DNA of 64,000 nt from Candidatus Rokuibacteriota bacterium. GTDB lineage: Bacteria > Methylomirabilota > Methylomirabilia > Rokubacteriales > CSP1-6. Every line of letters begins with the position of its first letter. Within the stretch, counting starts at the first letter, position 1. Both the position numbers and the translations under genes were made by a program. Location: positions 23,831 to 87,830 of the forward strand of contig QHSP01000016.1 of the NCBI GenBank assembly GCA_003220495.1, read 5' to 3'. The notes under the pieces are model-generated. The model had not been told where the DNA came from. It searched no databases and worked only from the letters and a program-made list of their open reading frames with translations. Positions 17,629 to 25,703 of the stretch are shown piece after piece.

Positions 17629-18630
17629 GTGAAGCTGCTGGTCACCGGCGGAAGCGGCTTCATCGGCTCCAACTTCATCCGCCACGTCCTCACGACGCAC
17701 CCGGACGACCGGATCGTCAACCTCGACAAGCTGACGTACGCGGGGAACCCCGCCAACCTGGCCGACCTCGAGCACGATCCGCGCTACGCGTTCGTCCAGG
17801 GAGATGTCTGCGACGGCAAGATCGTGCGCGACGCGTGCCGTGGGGTCGACGCCATCGTCAATTTTGCCGCCGAGTCGCACGTCGATCGCTCGCTGATGGA
17901 GCCCGACGCGTTTCTCAAGACGGACGTGTTCGGCGTCTTCACCCTGCTCGAGGCGGTGCGCGAGCTGAAGATCCCCCGCTTCCTGCACATCAGCACCGAC
18001 GAGGTGTACGGCTCGGTCGAGCGCGGCTCGTCGCGCGAGAGCGATCCGGTGCGGCCCTCCAACCCGTACTCGGCGTCCAAGGCTGGCGGCGATCTGCTCG
18101 CGCTGGCCTACTGGCACACCCACCGCGTTCCCGTCGTGATCACCCGCTCGTCCAACAACTTCGGGCCCCATCAGTACCCCGAGAAGGTCATTCCGCTCTT
18201 CGTGACGAACGCCCTCGACGACAAGCCGCTGCCGCTCTACGGCGACGGCCGGAACGTACGGGACTGGCTCTACGTGCTGGACAACTGCGCGGCCATCGAC
18301 CTGGTGCTCCGCAAGGGCGCCGATGGGGAGGTCTACAACATCGGCGGCGGCCACGAGGTCGAGAACGTCGTCCTCACCCGCCAGATCCTCCAGCTCACCG
18401 GCAAGCCCGAGAGCCTGATCCAGCCCGTGAAGGATCGCCCCGGTCACGATCGGCGCTACTCGGTCGACTCGAAGAAAATCCACCAGCTCGGCTGGACGCC
18501 CCGTCACCGGTTCGGCGAGGCCCTGCGGGCGACCGTGGAGTGGTATAAAGGCCACGAAGCGTGGTGGCGCCCGCTCAAGTCGGGGGAGTTCCGCGCGTAC
18601 TACGCACGACAGTACGGCCCGCGTCTCTAG
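17629..18630 (+). CDS. rfbB: dTDP-glucose 4,6-dehydratase
   Basis: An extended short-chain dehydrogenase of 333 residues converting dTDP-glucose to dTDP-4-keto-6-deoxyglucose. Seen: the NAD-binding VTGGSGFIGSNFIRHV, the family-typical NLDKLTYAGNPANL, FAAESHVDRSL, STDEVYGSVERG and the YxxxK pair in NPYSASKAGGDLLALAY, then RSSNNFGPHQYPEKVIPLF and RDWLYVLDNC. These are diagnostic of RmlB rather than other epimerases. Starts at GTG four bases after the RmlC-like gene. Its TAG stop is the left end of a shortened copy of the dispersed GC-rich element. Confidence 0.94.
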   Translation: MKLLVTGGSGFIGSNFIRHVLTTHPDDRIVNLDKLTYAGNPANLADLEHDPRYAFVQGDVCDGKIVRDACRGVDAIVNFAAESHVDRSLMEPDAFLKTDVFGVFTLLEAVRELKIPRFLHISTDEVYGSVERGSSRESDPVRPSNPYSASKAGGDLLALAYWHTHRVPVVITRSSNNFGPHQYPEKVIPLFVTNALDDKPLPLYGDGRNVRDWLYVLDNCAAIDLVLRKGADGEVYNIGGGHEVENVVLTRQILQLTGKPESLIQPVKDRPGHDRRYSVDSKKIHQLGWTPRHRFGEALRATVEWYKGHEAWWRPLKSGEFRAYYARQYGPRL

Positions 18631-18658
18631 TGCGCGCCGCAGGCCGTCGCGGGGCGCA
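18631..18658 (+). repeat. Shortened copy of the dispersed GC-rich element
   Basis: Begins TGCGCGCCGCAGGCCGTCGC directly after the rfbB stop and shares the left arm of the longer copies. It forms its own hairpin, TGCGC-G-CCGC paired with GCGG-G-GCGCA across an eight-base loop with one G-G mismatch. It lies just before the ribosome binding site (GGAGAGG) of the next gene. Confidence 0.7.
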
Positions 18659-18680
18659 TCTAAATTGGAGAGGTTTTTTG

Positions 18681-19694
18681 ATGAAGCGAGTCGTGACCTT
18701 GACCTTGGCGAGCCTTCTGCTGATGCCGGCCATCGTCCGGGGCGCGCCGACCTCGGCCCCGGATCGGCGACTCAGCCCGGGTGACGTCTCCGCCCTGCCG
18801 TCGTTCGTCCAGCGCGTCGAGCCCGCGATCGTCGGCCTGCGCGTGCGCAACGCGGAGAGCGCCGCCTCGTCGGCGCGGCTGGGGAGCCGTCGCTTCGGCA
18901 GCGCCGTGATCTTCGACGCGCGCGGCTATGCGCTCACGGTGAGCTACCTGCTGCTGGACGCGATCGAGGTCGAGGCGCGCGGCCGTGACGGACGCGCCGT
19001 GCCGGCACAGGTGGTCGGCTTCGACCTCGACACCGGCCTCGGCGTCGTGAAGCTCGAGGGCGCCGGACCGTGGCCCGTCGCAACGCTCGGCGATTCGCGC
19101 GCGATCGCCACGGGCGCGCGGACCGGGACCGTCGGCGTCGACGAGGACAACGACCTGGTCCAGGTGACCGGCACCGTGAACGCCGTCAAGAGATTTTCGG
19201 CCTACTGGGAATACATGCTCGACCGGGCGATCATCGTGGCTCCGGCGAGCCCGCAGTGGGGCGGCAGCGCCGTCGTGAACGATCGTGGCGAGCTGATCGG
19301 GATCGCGTCGCTCCGACTCGGCGAGGCCCCGCACGTGAACCTCGCGATCCCCATCGAAAAGTTCGTGCCGGTGAAGGACGAGCTGATCGAGTCGGGCCGC
19401 ATCGCGAGCCGCCCGCCGCGCCCGTGGCTCGGCCTCTATACCGTCTCGATGCCCGCCGGCCTCTTCGTCAGCGAGCTCTCGCCGGTCGGGCCGGCCTCCC
19501 GCGCCGGATTCCGGCAGGGCGACCGCATCCTGAAAATCAACGGCGTCGCAATCGCCTCCCAGGAGGAGTTCTACGAGCAGCTCTGGTCACGGCGCGCCGG
19601 CGATCTCATCGAGCTCAGCGTCCAGCGCGACAACCAGGTGCGGACCATCTCGGTGCCCTCGGTCGATCGACATCGCCTCTTTCAGGTGCGATAG
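18681..19694 (+). CDS. HtrA-like PDZ protein lacking the catalytic triad
   Basis: A 337-residue exported protein: signal sequence KRVVTLTLASLLLMPAIVRG, trypsin-like domain at about 30-235 and a PDZ domain at about 245-335 (LFVSELSPVGPASRAGF, RILKINGVAIASQEEF). Against HtrA proteases the His block reads YALTVSYLLLDA (no His) and the nucleophile block reads SPQWGGSAVVN where PGNSGGPLVN is expected, so the Ser position is Gly. Only the Asp block (DTGLGVVKLEG) is kept. It should be inactive as a protease and may act as a chaperone, scaffold or regulator in the periplasm. The leader carries the shortened repeat and a T6 run just before the ATG. Confidence 0.8.
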   Translation: MKRVVTLTLASLLLMPAIVRGAPTSAPDRRLSPGDVSALPSFVQRVEPAIVGLRVRNAESAASSARLGSRRFGSAVIFDARGYALTVSYLLLDAIEVEARGRDGRAVPAQVVGFDLDTGLGVVKLEGAGPWPVATLGDSRAIATGARTGTVGVDEDNDLVQVTGTVNAVKRFSAYWEYMLDRAIIVAPASPQWGGSAVVNDRGELIGIASLRLGEAPHVNLAIPIEKFVPVKDELIESGRIASRPPRPWLGLYTVSMPAGLFVSELSPVGPASRAGFRQGDRILKINGVAIASQEEFYEQLWSRRAGDLIELSVQRDNQVRTISVPSVDRHRLFQVR

Positions 19695-19745
19695 ACCCGG
19701 CTCGTCGCGGGCTCGGACCTGAGCGCCCCGACCGCGCGGGTGGGG

Positions 19746-19751
19746 TAGACT
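19746..19751 (+). promoter_or_regulatory. Candidate -10 element of the HD-domain gene
   Basis: TAGACT preceded by GGGG ends seven bases before the ATG. No ribosome binding site lies between them, so the transcript would be leaderless. Confidence 0.35.
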
Positions 19752-19758
19752 CTCTCCG

Positions 19759-21162
19759 ATGAAGGACGCCGAGGGACCCTATCAGGGGCGCGGCCTCATC
19801 GCCGACCCCATCCATCAATACATCCTCTATACGCGCCCGGGCGGTATCCCCGGCGAGGCGACCGAGCAGGACCTGATCGACACCTCGTGGATGCAGCGGC
19901 TGCGCCGCGTGCCCCAGCTGCAATCGGCGCGCTGGGTGTATCCGGCGGCGGAGCATAGCCGCTTCCAGCACTCGCTCGGCGCGATGCACCTGGCCGGGCG
20001 ACTCGCCCAGCAGCTCTATCCGTCGCTCCGCTCGGTCTTCCCCGACGCGCCGTCGGCGGCCCTGATCGAAGGGCTCTTGCGTACCGCGGGACTGCTCCAC
20101 GACATCGGCCACGGCCCGTTCGGCCACTTCTTCGACGACAACTTCCTGGTCGACTACGACCTGACCCACGAGCTGGTCGGGCAGCGCATCATCCGCGAAG
20201 AGCTCGCGGATCTGCTCCGCGGCCTCCGGCGGAGCCCGAGCGGCGCGTTCGACGCCGGCGAGGTCATCGACCCGGAGTGGATCTGCTACCTGATGGGGAA
20301 GAGCTACACTCAGCCGCTGACGTCGCACCCGCGATGGCTGCCGCACCTGAAGCCGCTGCTCTCCGGTGTCTTCACTGCCGACAACATGGACTACGTGCTC
20401 CGCGATGCTTACATGTGCGGCGTCGCCATCGGGCCGATCGACATCGACCGCATCATCTATTACTCGTTCTTCTCGGAGAAGGGGCTCACGCTCGACCGCG
20501 CCGGCCTGCAGGCCTTCACGATGTTCCTGAACGCCCGCTTCTATCTGTACACGAACGTCTACTACCACCGCACGACGCGCGGGATCGACCTGCACCTCAA
20601 GGAGATCTTCCGCGACACCATGCGGATCGCCTTCCCGTATGACCTCCGCAAAGAGCTGCACCCGTATCTGCACCTGACCGAGTGGACCTTGCTCGAGGAC
20701 GTCGGGCGCTGGCACGACGACCAGGATCCCGATCGGCGGCGACTCGGCGCCGAGTGGCGCTACATCCTCGATCGGAAGCTCAAGTGGCGGATGTCCAGCG
20801 AAGAGGTGCTCGATCAGTTCGAGGCGCGCAAGGGCCAGGGGTTCCTCGACGTCGAGACCGTGAAGAAGCGGGTGCGCACGTTCCTGCCATCGGCGTTGCG
20901 CGACATCCCGTTCGAGATCGACATGGCGCTCCAGGACCCGCGACCGCTGAATCCGCTCAAGATGGGCGACCGGCAGATCTACGTGTACGACTCCTCGAAG
21001 CGCGTCTCGGAGGAGCCGCTGACCGAGATCTTGAAGTACCTGCCGGGCAAGGTCGCGCAGTGTCGGATCTTCGCGATGTCGCACGAGCACGACCTCGAGC
21101 TGGCGAGGGCGCTCCGGCGTGCGCTGAGCGAGGAGCCGCCCTCCATTTCCACGAACGTCTGA
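19759..21162 (+). CDS. HD-domain phosphohydrolase (dGTPase-like)
   Basis: A 467-residue metal-dependent phosphohydrolase. The metal ligands follow HD-superfamily order: His in RFQHSLGAMHLAGRL, the His-Asp pair in LLHDIGHGPFGHFFDD (with the extra His residues seen in the dGTPase/SAMHD1 branch) and the late Asp in ADNMDYVLRDAYMCG. That spacing and the MQRLRRVPQLQSARWVYP lead-in resemble dNTP triphosphohydrolase-like proteins such as YwfO. Likely substrates are nucleotides, but the specificity cannot be read. The C-terminal 180 residues are helical with no known domain. The next gene overlaps by one base. Confidence 0.82.
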   Translation: MKDAEGPYQGRGLIADPIHQYILYTRPGGIPGEATEQDLIDTSWMQRLRRVPQLQSARWVYPAAEHSRFQHSLGAMHLAGRLAQQLYPSLRSVFPDAPSAALIEGLLRTAGLLHDIGHGPFGHFFDDNFLVDYDLTHELVGQRIIREELADLLRGLRRSPSGAFDAGEVIDPEWICYLMGKSYTQPLTSHPRWLPHLKPLLSGVFTADNMDYVLRDAYMCGVAIGPIDIDRIIYYSFFSEKGLTLDRAGLQAFTMFLNARFYLYTNVYYHRTTRGIDLHLKEIFRDTMRIAFPYDLRKELHPYLHLTEWTLLEDVGRWHDDQDPDRRRLGAEWRYILDRKLKWRMSSEEVLDQFEARKGQGFLDVETVKKRVRTFLPSALRDIPFEIDMALQDPRPLNPLKMGDRQIYVYDSSKRVSEEPLTEILKYLPGKVAQCRIFAMSHEHDLELARALRRALSEEPPSISTNV

Positions 21163-21668
21163 TGACCGACCGACTCTACTGGCCGAGCTGGTTTCTCGCG
21201 GCCCTCCTGACCGGGATCGTCGGCGGCTTCATGCTCGGCCACGCGCTCATCCTGGCCCAGTTCCTGAACTGGCTGCTCCTTTCGGGCGTGCCGGCGCTGA
21301 GCCAGGCGTATCCGGCTTTCCGCGGGTCGGCCGGCCGGTCGGGGCTCGACGCGTACTACGCGGTGGCCGGGCTGCAAGTGATCGGCACCAGCGCGTTCCT
21401 GCTCGTGTCGCTCGCGGCCCGGCGACATCGAACCGCGGCGGTCGTGGCCGGTGTCGCCGGCGCGCTCTGGATCGCGATTCACTACGGATCGGGTTTCGGG
21501 GCGCTCGAGGGCCGCGTGCTCCGGACCGCGGGGCCGGTGTCCCAGGACGTGGCCGGACGGTTCGTCGGCTGGAACGTGCCGATTCATGTCTGTCACGCGG
21601 TGATCCTGGCCGTGGCGCTGGGCGCGCTGCTCTCGGTGCCCCTGGCGGCGCTGCGTCGGAGACGTTGA
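21162..21668 (+). CDS. Four-helix integral membrane protein of unknown function
   Basis: A 168-residue protein with four predicted membrane segments: near LAALLTGIVGGFMLGHALIL, GLQVIGTSAFLLVSLAA, AAVVAGVAGALWIAIHYG and HVCHAVILAVALGALLSV. It ends in a positively charged tail of arginines. I recognise no family. The start overlaps the HD hydrolase stop (TGATG), so expression is coupled to it, and the gene for a GcdH-type dehydrogenase follows after 12 bases. Confidence 0.7.
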   Translation: MTDRLYWPSWFLAALLTGIVGGFMLGHALILAQFLNWLLLSGVPALSQAYPAFRGSAGRSGLDAYYAVAGLQVIGTSAFLLVSLAARRHRTAAVVAGVAGALWIAIHYGSGFGALEGRVLRTAGPVSQDVAGRFVGWNVPIHVCHAVILAVALGALLSVPLAALRRRR

Positions 21669-21680
21669 GGAGAGCTCGAG

Positions 21681-22853
21681 ATGGAGAAGTTTCGAGGCGT
21701 CGACTACTACGCGATCGAGAGTCTCTTGTCCGAAGAAGAGCGGATGATCCGCGACGCGGTTCGCGACTGGGTCGAGTCCGAGTTTCTGCCGCTGATCACC
21801 GACCACCATCGCGCCGGGACGTTCCCCGTCGAGCTCATCCCGAAGCTCGGCGAGCTCGGCGTCTTCGGCGCGACGCTCAAGGGCTACGGCTGCGCGGGCC
21901 TCAGCAATGTCGCCTACGGCCTGATCATGCAGGAGCTCGAGCGCGGCGACTCCGGCTTGCGCTCGGCGGCGTCGGTGCAGAGCGGGCTCGTGATGTACCC
22001 GATCTATGCCTATGGCTCAGAGGCGCAGAAGGACACGTGGCTGCCCGCGATGGCCCGCGGCGAAAAGATCGGATGCTTCGGCCTCACCGAGCCCGACCAC
22101 GGCTCCGACCCGGGCGGGATGAAGACGCGGGCGAAGCGCCAGGGCGAGAGCTACGTTCTGAACGGCACGAAGCTCTGGATCACCAACGGCTCGATCGCCG
22201 ACGTGGCGGTGGTGTGGGCGAAGGAGGACGACGGCGAGATCTACGGCTATCTGGTCGAGCGCGGGACGCCGGGATTCGGGACGCTCGACATCCACGGCAA
22301 GTTCTCGATGCGCGCCTCGATCACGTCCGAGCTCTCGTTCCAGGACTGCCGCATTCCGCTCGCCAACAAGCTCCCGAACGTGAAGGGGCTGCGCGGCCCG
22401 CTCGGCTGCCTCAACCAGGCGCGCTACGGCATCGCGTGGGGCGCCGTCGGCGCCGCGATGGCGTGTTACGACTGGGCCCTGCAGTACTCGCAGCAGCGAA
22501 TCCAGTTCGGCAAGCCGATCGCGACATTCCAGCTCGTACAGCAGAAGCTCGTCTGGATGATCACCGAGATCACCAAGGCCCAGCTCCTGTGCGTGCAGCT
22601 CGGCCGGCTGAAGGATGCGGGGCAGGTCCGCCCGCAGCAAGTCTCGATGGCCAAGATGAACAACGTACAGATCGCGCTCGACGCGGCGCGGCTGGCGCGC
22701 GACATCCTGGGCGCCGCCGGAATCGTCGACGAGCACCCGGTGATCCGCCACATGATGAATCTGGAGACCGTCAACACGTACGAGGGCACGCACGACATCC
22801 ACACCCTCATCATCGGCCGGGACATCACGGGCCTCGACGCGTTCGGGATTTGA
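21681..22853 (+). CDS. gcdH: Glutaryl-CoA dehydrogenase-type acyl-CoA dehydrogenase
   Basis: An FAD acyl-CoA dehydrogenase of 390 residues. Diagnostic blocks are SVQSGLVMYPIYAYGSEAQK, CFGLTEPDHGSDPGGMKTRA, WITNGSIADVAVVWAK, RYGIAWGAVGAAMACY and NTYEGTHDIHTLIIGR, whose Glu is the catalytic base. The GTHDIH-ILGR ending and the SD/GGM region are characteristic of glutaryl-CoA dehydrogenase, which oxidises and decarboxylates glutaryl-CoA to crotonyl-CoA in Lys/Trp and aromatic catabolism. A related substrate is possible. Ribosome binding site GAGGAGAG precedes the ATG at 21681. A full copy of the dispersed repeat lies 21 bases after the stop. Confidence 0.88.
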   Translation: MEKFRGVDYYAIESLLSEEERMIRDAVRDWVESEFLPLITDHHRAGTFPVELIPKLGELGVFGATLKGYGCAGLSNVAYGLIMQELERGDSGLRSAASVQSGLVMYPIYAYGSEAQKDTWLPAMARGEKIGCFGLTEPDHGSDPGGMKTRAKRQGESYVLNGTKLWITNGSIADVAVVWAKEDDGEIYGYLVERGTPGFGTLDIHGKFSMRASITSELSFQDCRIPLANKLPNVKGLRGPLGCLNQARYGIAWGAVGAAMACYDWALQYSQQRIQFGKPIATFQLVQQKLVWMITEITKAQLLCVQLGRLKDAGQVRPQQVSMAKMNNVQIALDAARLARDILGAAGIVDEHPVIRHMMNLETVNTYEGTHDIHTLIIGRDITGLDAFGI

Positions 22854-22874
22854 GCCTGGGCGCCGGACGGTATC

Positions 22875-22923
22875 GTGCGCTGCAGGCCGTCGCGGGGCTG
22901 GGGCCCCGACGGCCGAGGCGCGC
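22875..22923 (+). repeat. Dispersed GC-rich dyad element, full copy
   Basis: A 49-base copy starting GTGCGCTGCAGGCCGTCGCG and ending GGCCGAGGCGCGC, with the palindromic core GGGGCTGGGGCCCC. The two arms are imperfect reverse complements. It lies immediately upstream of the ribosome binding site (AGAGGGGG) of the response-regulator gene. Confidence 0.85.
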
Positions 22924-22947
22924 CGGTAAGTCTAAGAGGGGGTTCTC

Positions 22948-23754
22948 ATGCGAGTGCTGATTGCGGACGACGACGCGGATGTCCGAGAGGTGCTCGTGGA
23001 GTCCTTTCGGGACGCCGGCTTCGACGTCCTTGAGGCCGCGAACGGGCTCGAGGCCCTGCTCTGTGTCAAGCGTGACCGGCCCGATGCTGTCGTGCTCGAC
23101 CTGATGATGCCGCGGCTCGGCGGCGTCGAGGCCCTCAAGCGGATTCACGCGTTCAATCCGGGCATCAGGGCGCTCGTGGTCACCGGGGCCATCGACTCCG
23201 AGCTCCATCGCCAGGCCACCCTCGCCGGCGCGGCCGGAGTCTTCGCGAAGCCGGTGTCGGCGGCCACTCTGGTCGCCGCGCTCACCGGCCCGGCGCCCCC
23301 GGCTGGCCCGAAGCCGGCGGAGCCCGCGCCGGCGCCTCCCGTCTCGAGCGGCGCGCCGACGGGTCGCGTACTCGTCGTCGACGACAACCCGGAGGTGCGG
23401 GCGATGCTCGAGGATGTGCTGACGTCGCTCGGCTACACGACGCGCAGCGCGGCCGACGGGGCCACGGCGGTGCGCGCGGTGCTCACCGAGGCGCCCGACG
23501 TGGTGCTGCTCGACGTCTACATGCCCGGGCTCAGCGGGGTCGGCGCGCTGCCGACGATCGTCGCGCTCGCCCCGAACGCGAAGGTGATCATGATCAGCGG
23601 CGCGGCGAACGAGGACGTGCTGAAGCGATCGCTCGCCTTCGGCGCCCACGACTACGTGACGAAACCGTTCGAGATTTCCAGCTTATCGCGCGCGATCGAG
23701 ACGGCGCTGGCGATGCGCCGTCTCGAGACCGGCCCGGACACGGCAGGCGGCTGA
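22948..23754 (+). CDS. Response regulator with two receiver domains
   Basis: A 268-residue protein made of two complete REC domains joined by an Ala/Pro-rich linker (about residues 113-140), with no DNA-binding or enzymatic output domain. REC1: acidic pair in LIADDDADVRE, phospho-acceptor Asp in VVLDLMMPRLGG, Thr in LVVTGAID and Lys in VFAKPVS. REC2: LVVDDNPEVRA, VLLDVYMPGLSG, MISGAANED and YVTKPFE. Both sites look competent. Such proteins relay phosphate or bind partner kinases and targets. No histidine kinase is adjacent. The upstream repeat would lie in its leader. Confidence 0.88.
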   Translation: MRVLIADDDADVREVLVESFRDAGFDVLEAANGLEALLCVKRDRPDAVVLDLMMPRLGGVEALKRIHAFNPGIRALVVTGAIDSELHRQATLAGAAGVFAKPVSAATLVAALTGPAPPAGPKPAEPAPAPPVSSGAPTGRVLVVDDNPEVRAMLEDVLTSLGYTTRSAADGATAVRAVLTEAPDVVLLDVYMPGLSGVGALPTIVALAPNAKVIMISGAANEDVLKRSLAFGAHDYVTKPFEISSLSRAIETALAMRRLETGPDTAGG

Positions 23755-23784
23755 GAAAGCCGCCTGGAGATTCCGGGGGGTAGG

Positions 23785-24387
23785 TCAGCGCGCGCGCGGC
23801 GGGAGCCGAGCGTCGGGGTTGTAGACGATGCCGCCGGCGTCGCGATACGCGCGTAGCAGGGCGGCTGCTTCTTCGCGCCGAACGCCGCGCACCGTTTCCA
23901 CGCCGCGCGCGGCGATGTAGGCGTACGACTCGGAGAAGACGGGACCTTCTTCGAAGCCCACCGCCATCGCGTCGTCGCGCTCGGCGCCGATGACCAGCCG
24001 GGTGACGCCGCTCCACAGCGTCGCGCCCAGGCACATCGCGCACGGCTCGCAGCTCGTCACCAGCTCGTGCGCCGGCCGGCCGGGCGAGCGGAGCGTGAAC
24101 GACCCCACGCGCTGCTGCGCGAACATCAGCGCGACCATCTCGGCGTGCAGGACACAGTTCGAGGCCTCGACGACGCGGTTGACGCCGGCCGCCACGACCT
24201 TCCCCGAGCCGATCTCGAACACCGCCGCGCCGAAGGGCCCGCCGGCTCCGCGCGCGACGTTCTCGCCCGCCAACCGGATGACGAGCGCCATCTTGTCCTG
24301 GTCGTCGCGGAAGGCGCGGCCGGCAACGGCCGCCTCGCCGACCCACGCCGGGACGTCGATGATGAGACGAGCGCGCTCGGCGGTCAC
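23785..24387 (-). CDS. Nucleoside/cytidine deaminase-family protein
   Basis: A zinc-dependent deaminase of 200 residues. The motif pair is complete: NCVLHAEMVALMFAQQ (zinc His and proton-shuttle Glu) and SCEPCAMCLGATLWSGVTRL (PCxxC zinc cysteines). The overall pattern fits the guanine deaminase/tRNA adenosine deaminase-like group within the cytidine deaminase superfamily. The C-terminal extension GVETVRGVRREEAAALLRAY is longer than in TadA, which favours a free-base or nucleoside deaminase rather than TadA. Divergent from the MFS gene. Confidence 0.8.
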   Translation of the reverse strand: MTAERARLIIDVPAWVGEAAVAGRAFRDDQDKMALVIRLAGENVARGAGGPFGAAVFEIGSGKVVAAGVNRVVEASNCVLHAEMVALMFAQQRVGSFTLRSPGRPAHELVTSCEPCAMCLGATLWSGVTRLVIGAERDDAMAVGFEEGPVFSESYAYIAARGVETVRGVRREEAAALLRAYRDAGGIVYNPDARLPPRAR

Positions 24388-24473
24388 GGTCGGCGGGAGG
24401 TGAGACCGAGCGCGCGGATCGTCAGTCGCTCGGACGATGCGAGCATCACCGAGTAGTGTAACATTGGGAGGCC

Positions 24474-25703
24474 ATGGCTGATTCCGAGCCGGCGGTCTAT
24501 AGCGCGCCCGTCGCTCCGGGCCTCGTCGCGTCGGCCTCGCGGGGTATCCGACCCAACACGAAGCTGATCGCGCTCCTGTCGATCGGCCACTTCGTCGTCG
24601 ATCTGAACCAGGGATGCCTTCCGGCCCTGCTGCCGTTCTTGAAATCGACCCATCAGCTGTCGTACGCGGCGGTGGCGACGATCGTGCTCGCGGCGAACGT
24701 GGCGTCGTCGATCGTGCAGCCGCTGTTCGGCTACTTCGCCGATCAGACGGCGCGGCGCTGGATCCTGCCCACCTCGGTGCTCTTGACGGGCGGCGGATTC
24801 GCGCTGATGGGCCTGGCGCCCGGCTTCGCGGCGTTGCTGGCTCTCGTGGTCGCGATGGGCCTCGGTGTCGCCGCCTATCATCCGGAGGCCTACAAGACCG
24901 CCACGAGCGTGGCGGGCGAGCGAAAGGCGACCGCGCTCTCCTGGTTCTCGCTGGGCGGCAACGTGGGCATCGCGCTCGGTCCGCCGGTGATCACCGCGCT
25001 CGTCACCGTCGTCGGCTTGACCGGAAGCCTCGGCCTCCTGGTCCCGACGCTCATCGCGACCCTGCTCTTGCTCGCGGTGCTGCCCGCGTTCTCGCAGAGC
25101 GCGGCTCCCCGGGCGGCCGCCGCCGCCGCGGCCCGCGGCGTCAACATGCCGAGCGCCATGGCCCTCCTGATCCTGGTCGTTACGATTCGCTCGTGGACGA
25201 CGCTCGGCTTCACGACGTTCGTGCCGTTCTACTACATCGACACGCTGGGCGCCGACCCGCGGCTCGTCGGGCCGCTGCTCTTCGTCTTCCTGGGCGCGGG
25301 CGCGGCGGGCACCGTCATCGCGGGGCCGCTCGCCGACCGCTGGGGACCGCGCGCCTTCATGCAATGGGTTCTTCTCGCCGCGCTGCCGTTCGGCGTGCTC
25401 TTCCTGCTGGCGCGCGGCGCTCTCGCGTTCGTCATGCTCGGAATCTTCGGCGCGCTCCTGACCTCGAGCTTCACCGTGTCCGTGGTGTTGGGACAGGCGT
25501 ACCTGCCGCGCAACGCGGGCACGGCCTCGGGCCTGATCGTCGGCTTCGCGATCGGCGCCGGCGGGCTCGGCGTGACCGCGCTCGGCTGGGTCGCCGACCG
25601 CTACGGGTTGCCGGCCGCTCTCTGGATCAGCGCCCTGATGCCCTTGCTGGCGTTCGCGACGACGCGGCTCCTGCCCGCGCCCAGAGTCCACGAAGCCAGG
25701 TGA
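24474..25703 (+). CDS. MFS transporter, fosmidomycin-resistance (Fsr) type
   Basis: A 409-residue major facilitator with about 12 hydrophobic segments. The first one reads LLSIGHFVVDLNQGCLPALL, a close match to the HFxxDxxQGxLPALLPF signature of Fsr-like transporters, with FADQTARRWILP as the loop 2-3 motif. It likely exports a small drug or metabolite at the inner membrane. TAACAT (24459-24464) and GGGAGG precede the ATG. It is the first gene of a run with trmI and ppiD: its stop overlaps the trmI GTG (GTGA). Confidence 0.82.
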   Translation: MADSEPAVYSAPVAPGLVASASRGIRPNTKLIALLSIGHFVVDLNQGCLPALLPFLKSTHQLSYAAVATIVLAANVASSIVQPLFGYFADQTARRWILPTSVLLTGGGFALMGLAPGFAALLALVVAMGLGVAAYHPEAYKTATSVAGERKATALSWFSLGGNVGIALGPPVITALVTVVGLTGSLGLLVPTLIATLLLLAVLPAFSQSAAPRAAAAAAARGVNMPSAMALLILVVTIRSWTTLGFTTFVPFYYIDTLGADPRLVGPLLFVFLGAGAAGTVIAGPLADRWGPRAFMQWVLLAALPFGVLFLLARGALAFVMLGIFGALLTSSFTVSVVLGQAYLPRNAGTASGLIVGFAIGAGGLGVTALGWVADRYGLPAALWISALMPLLAFATTRLLPAPRVHEAR

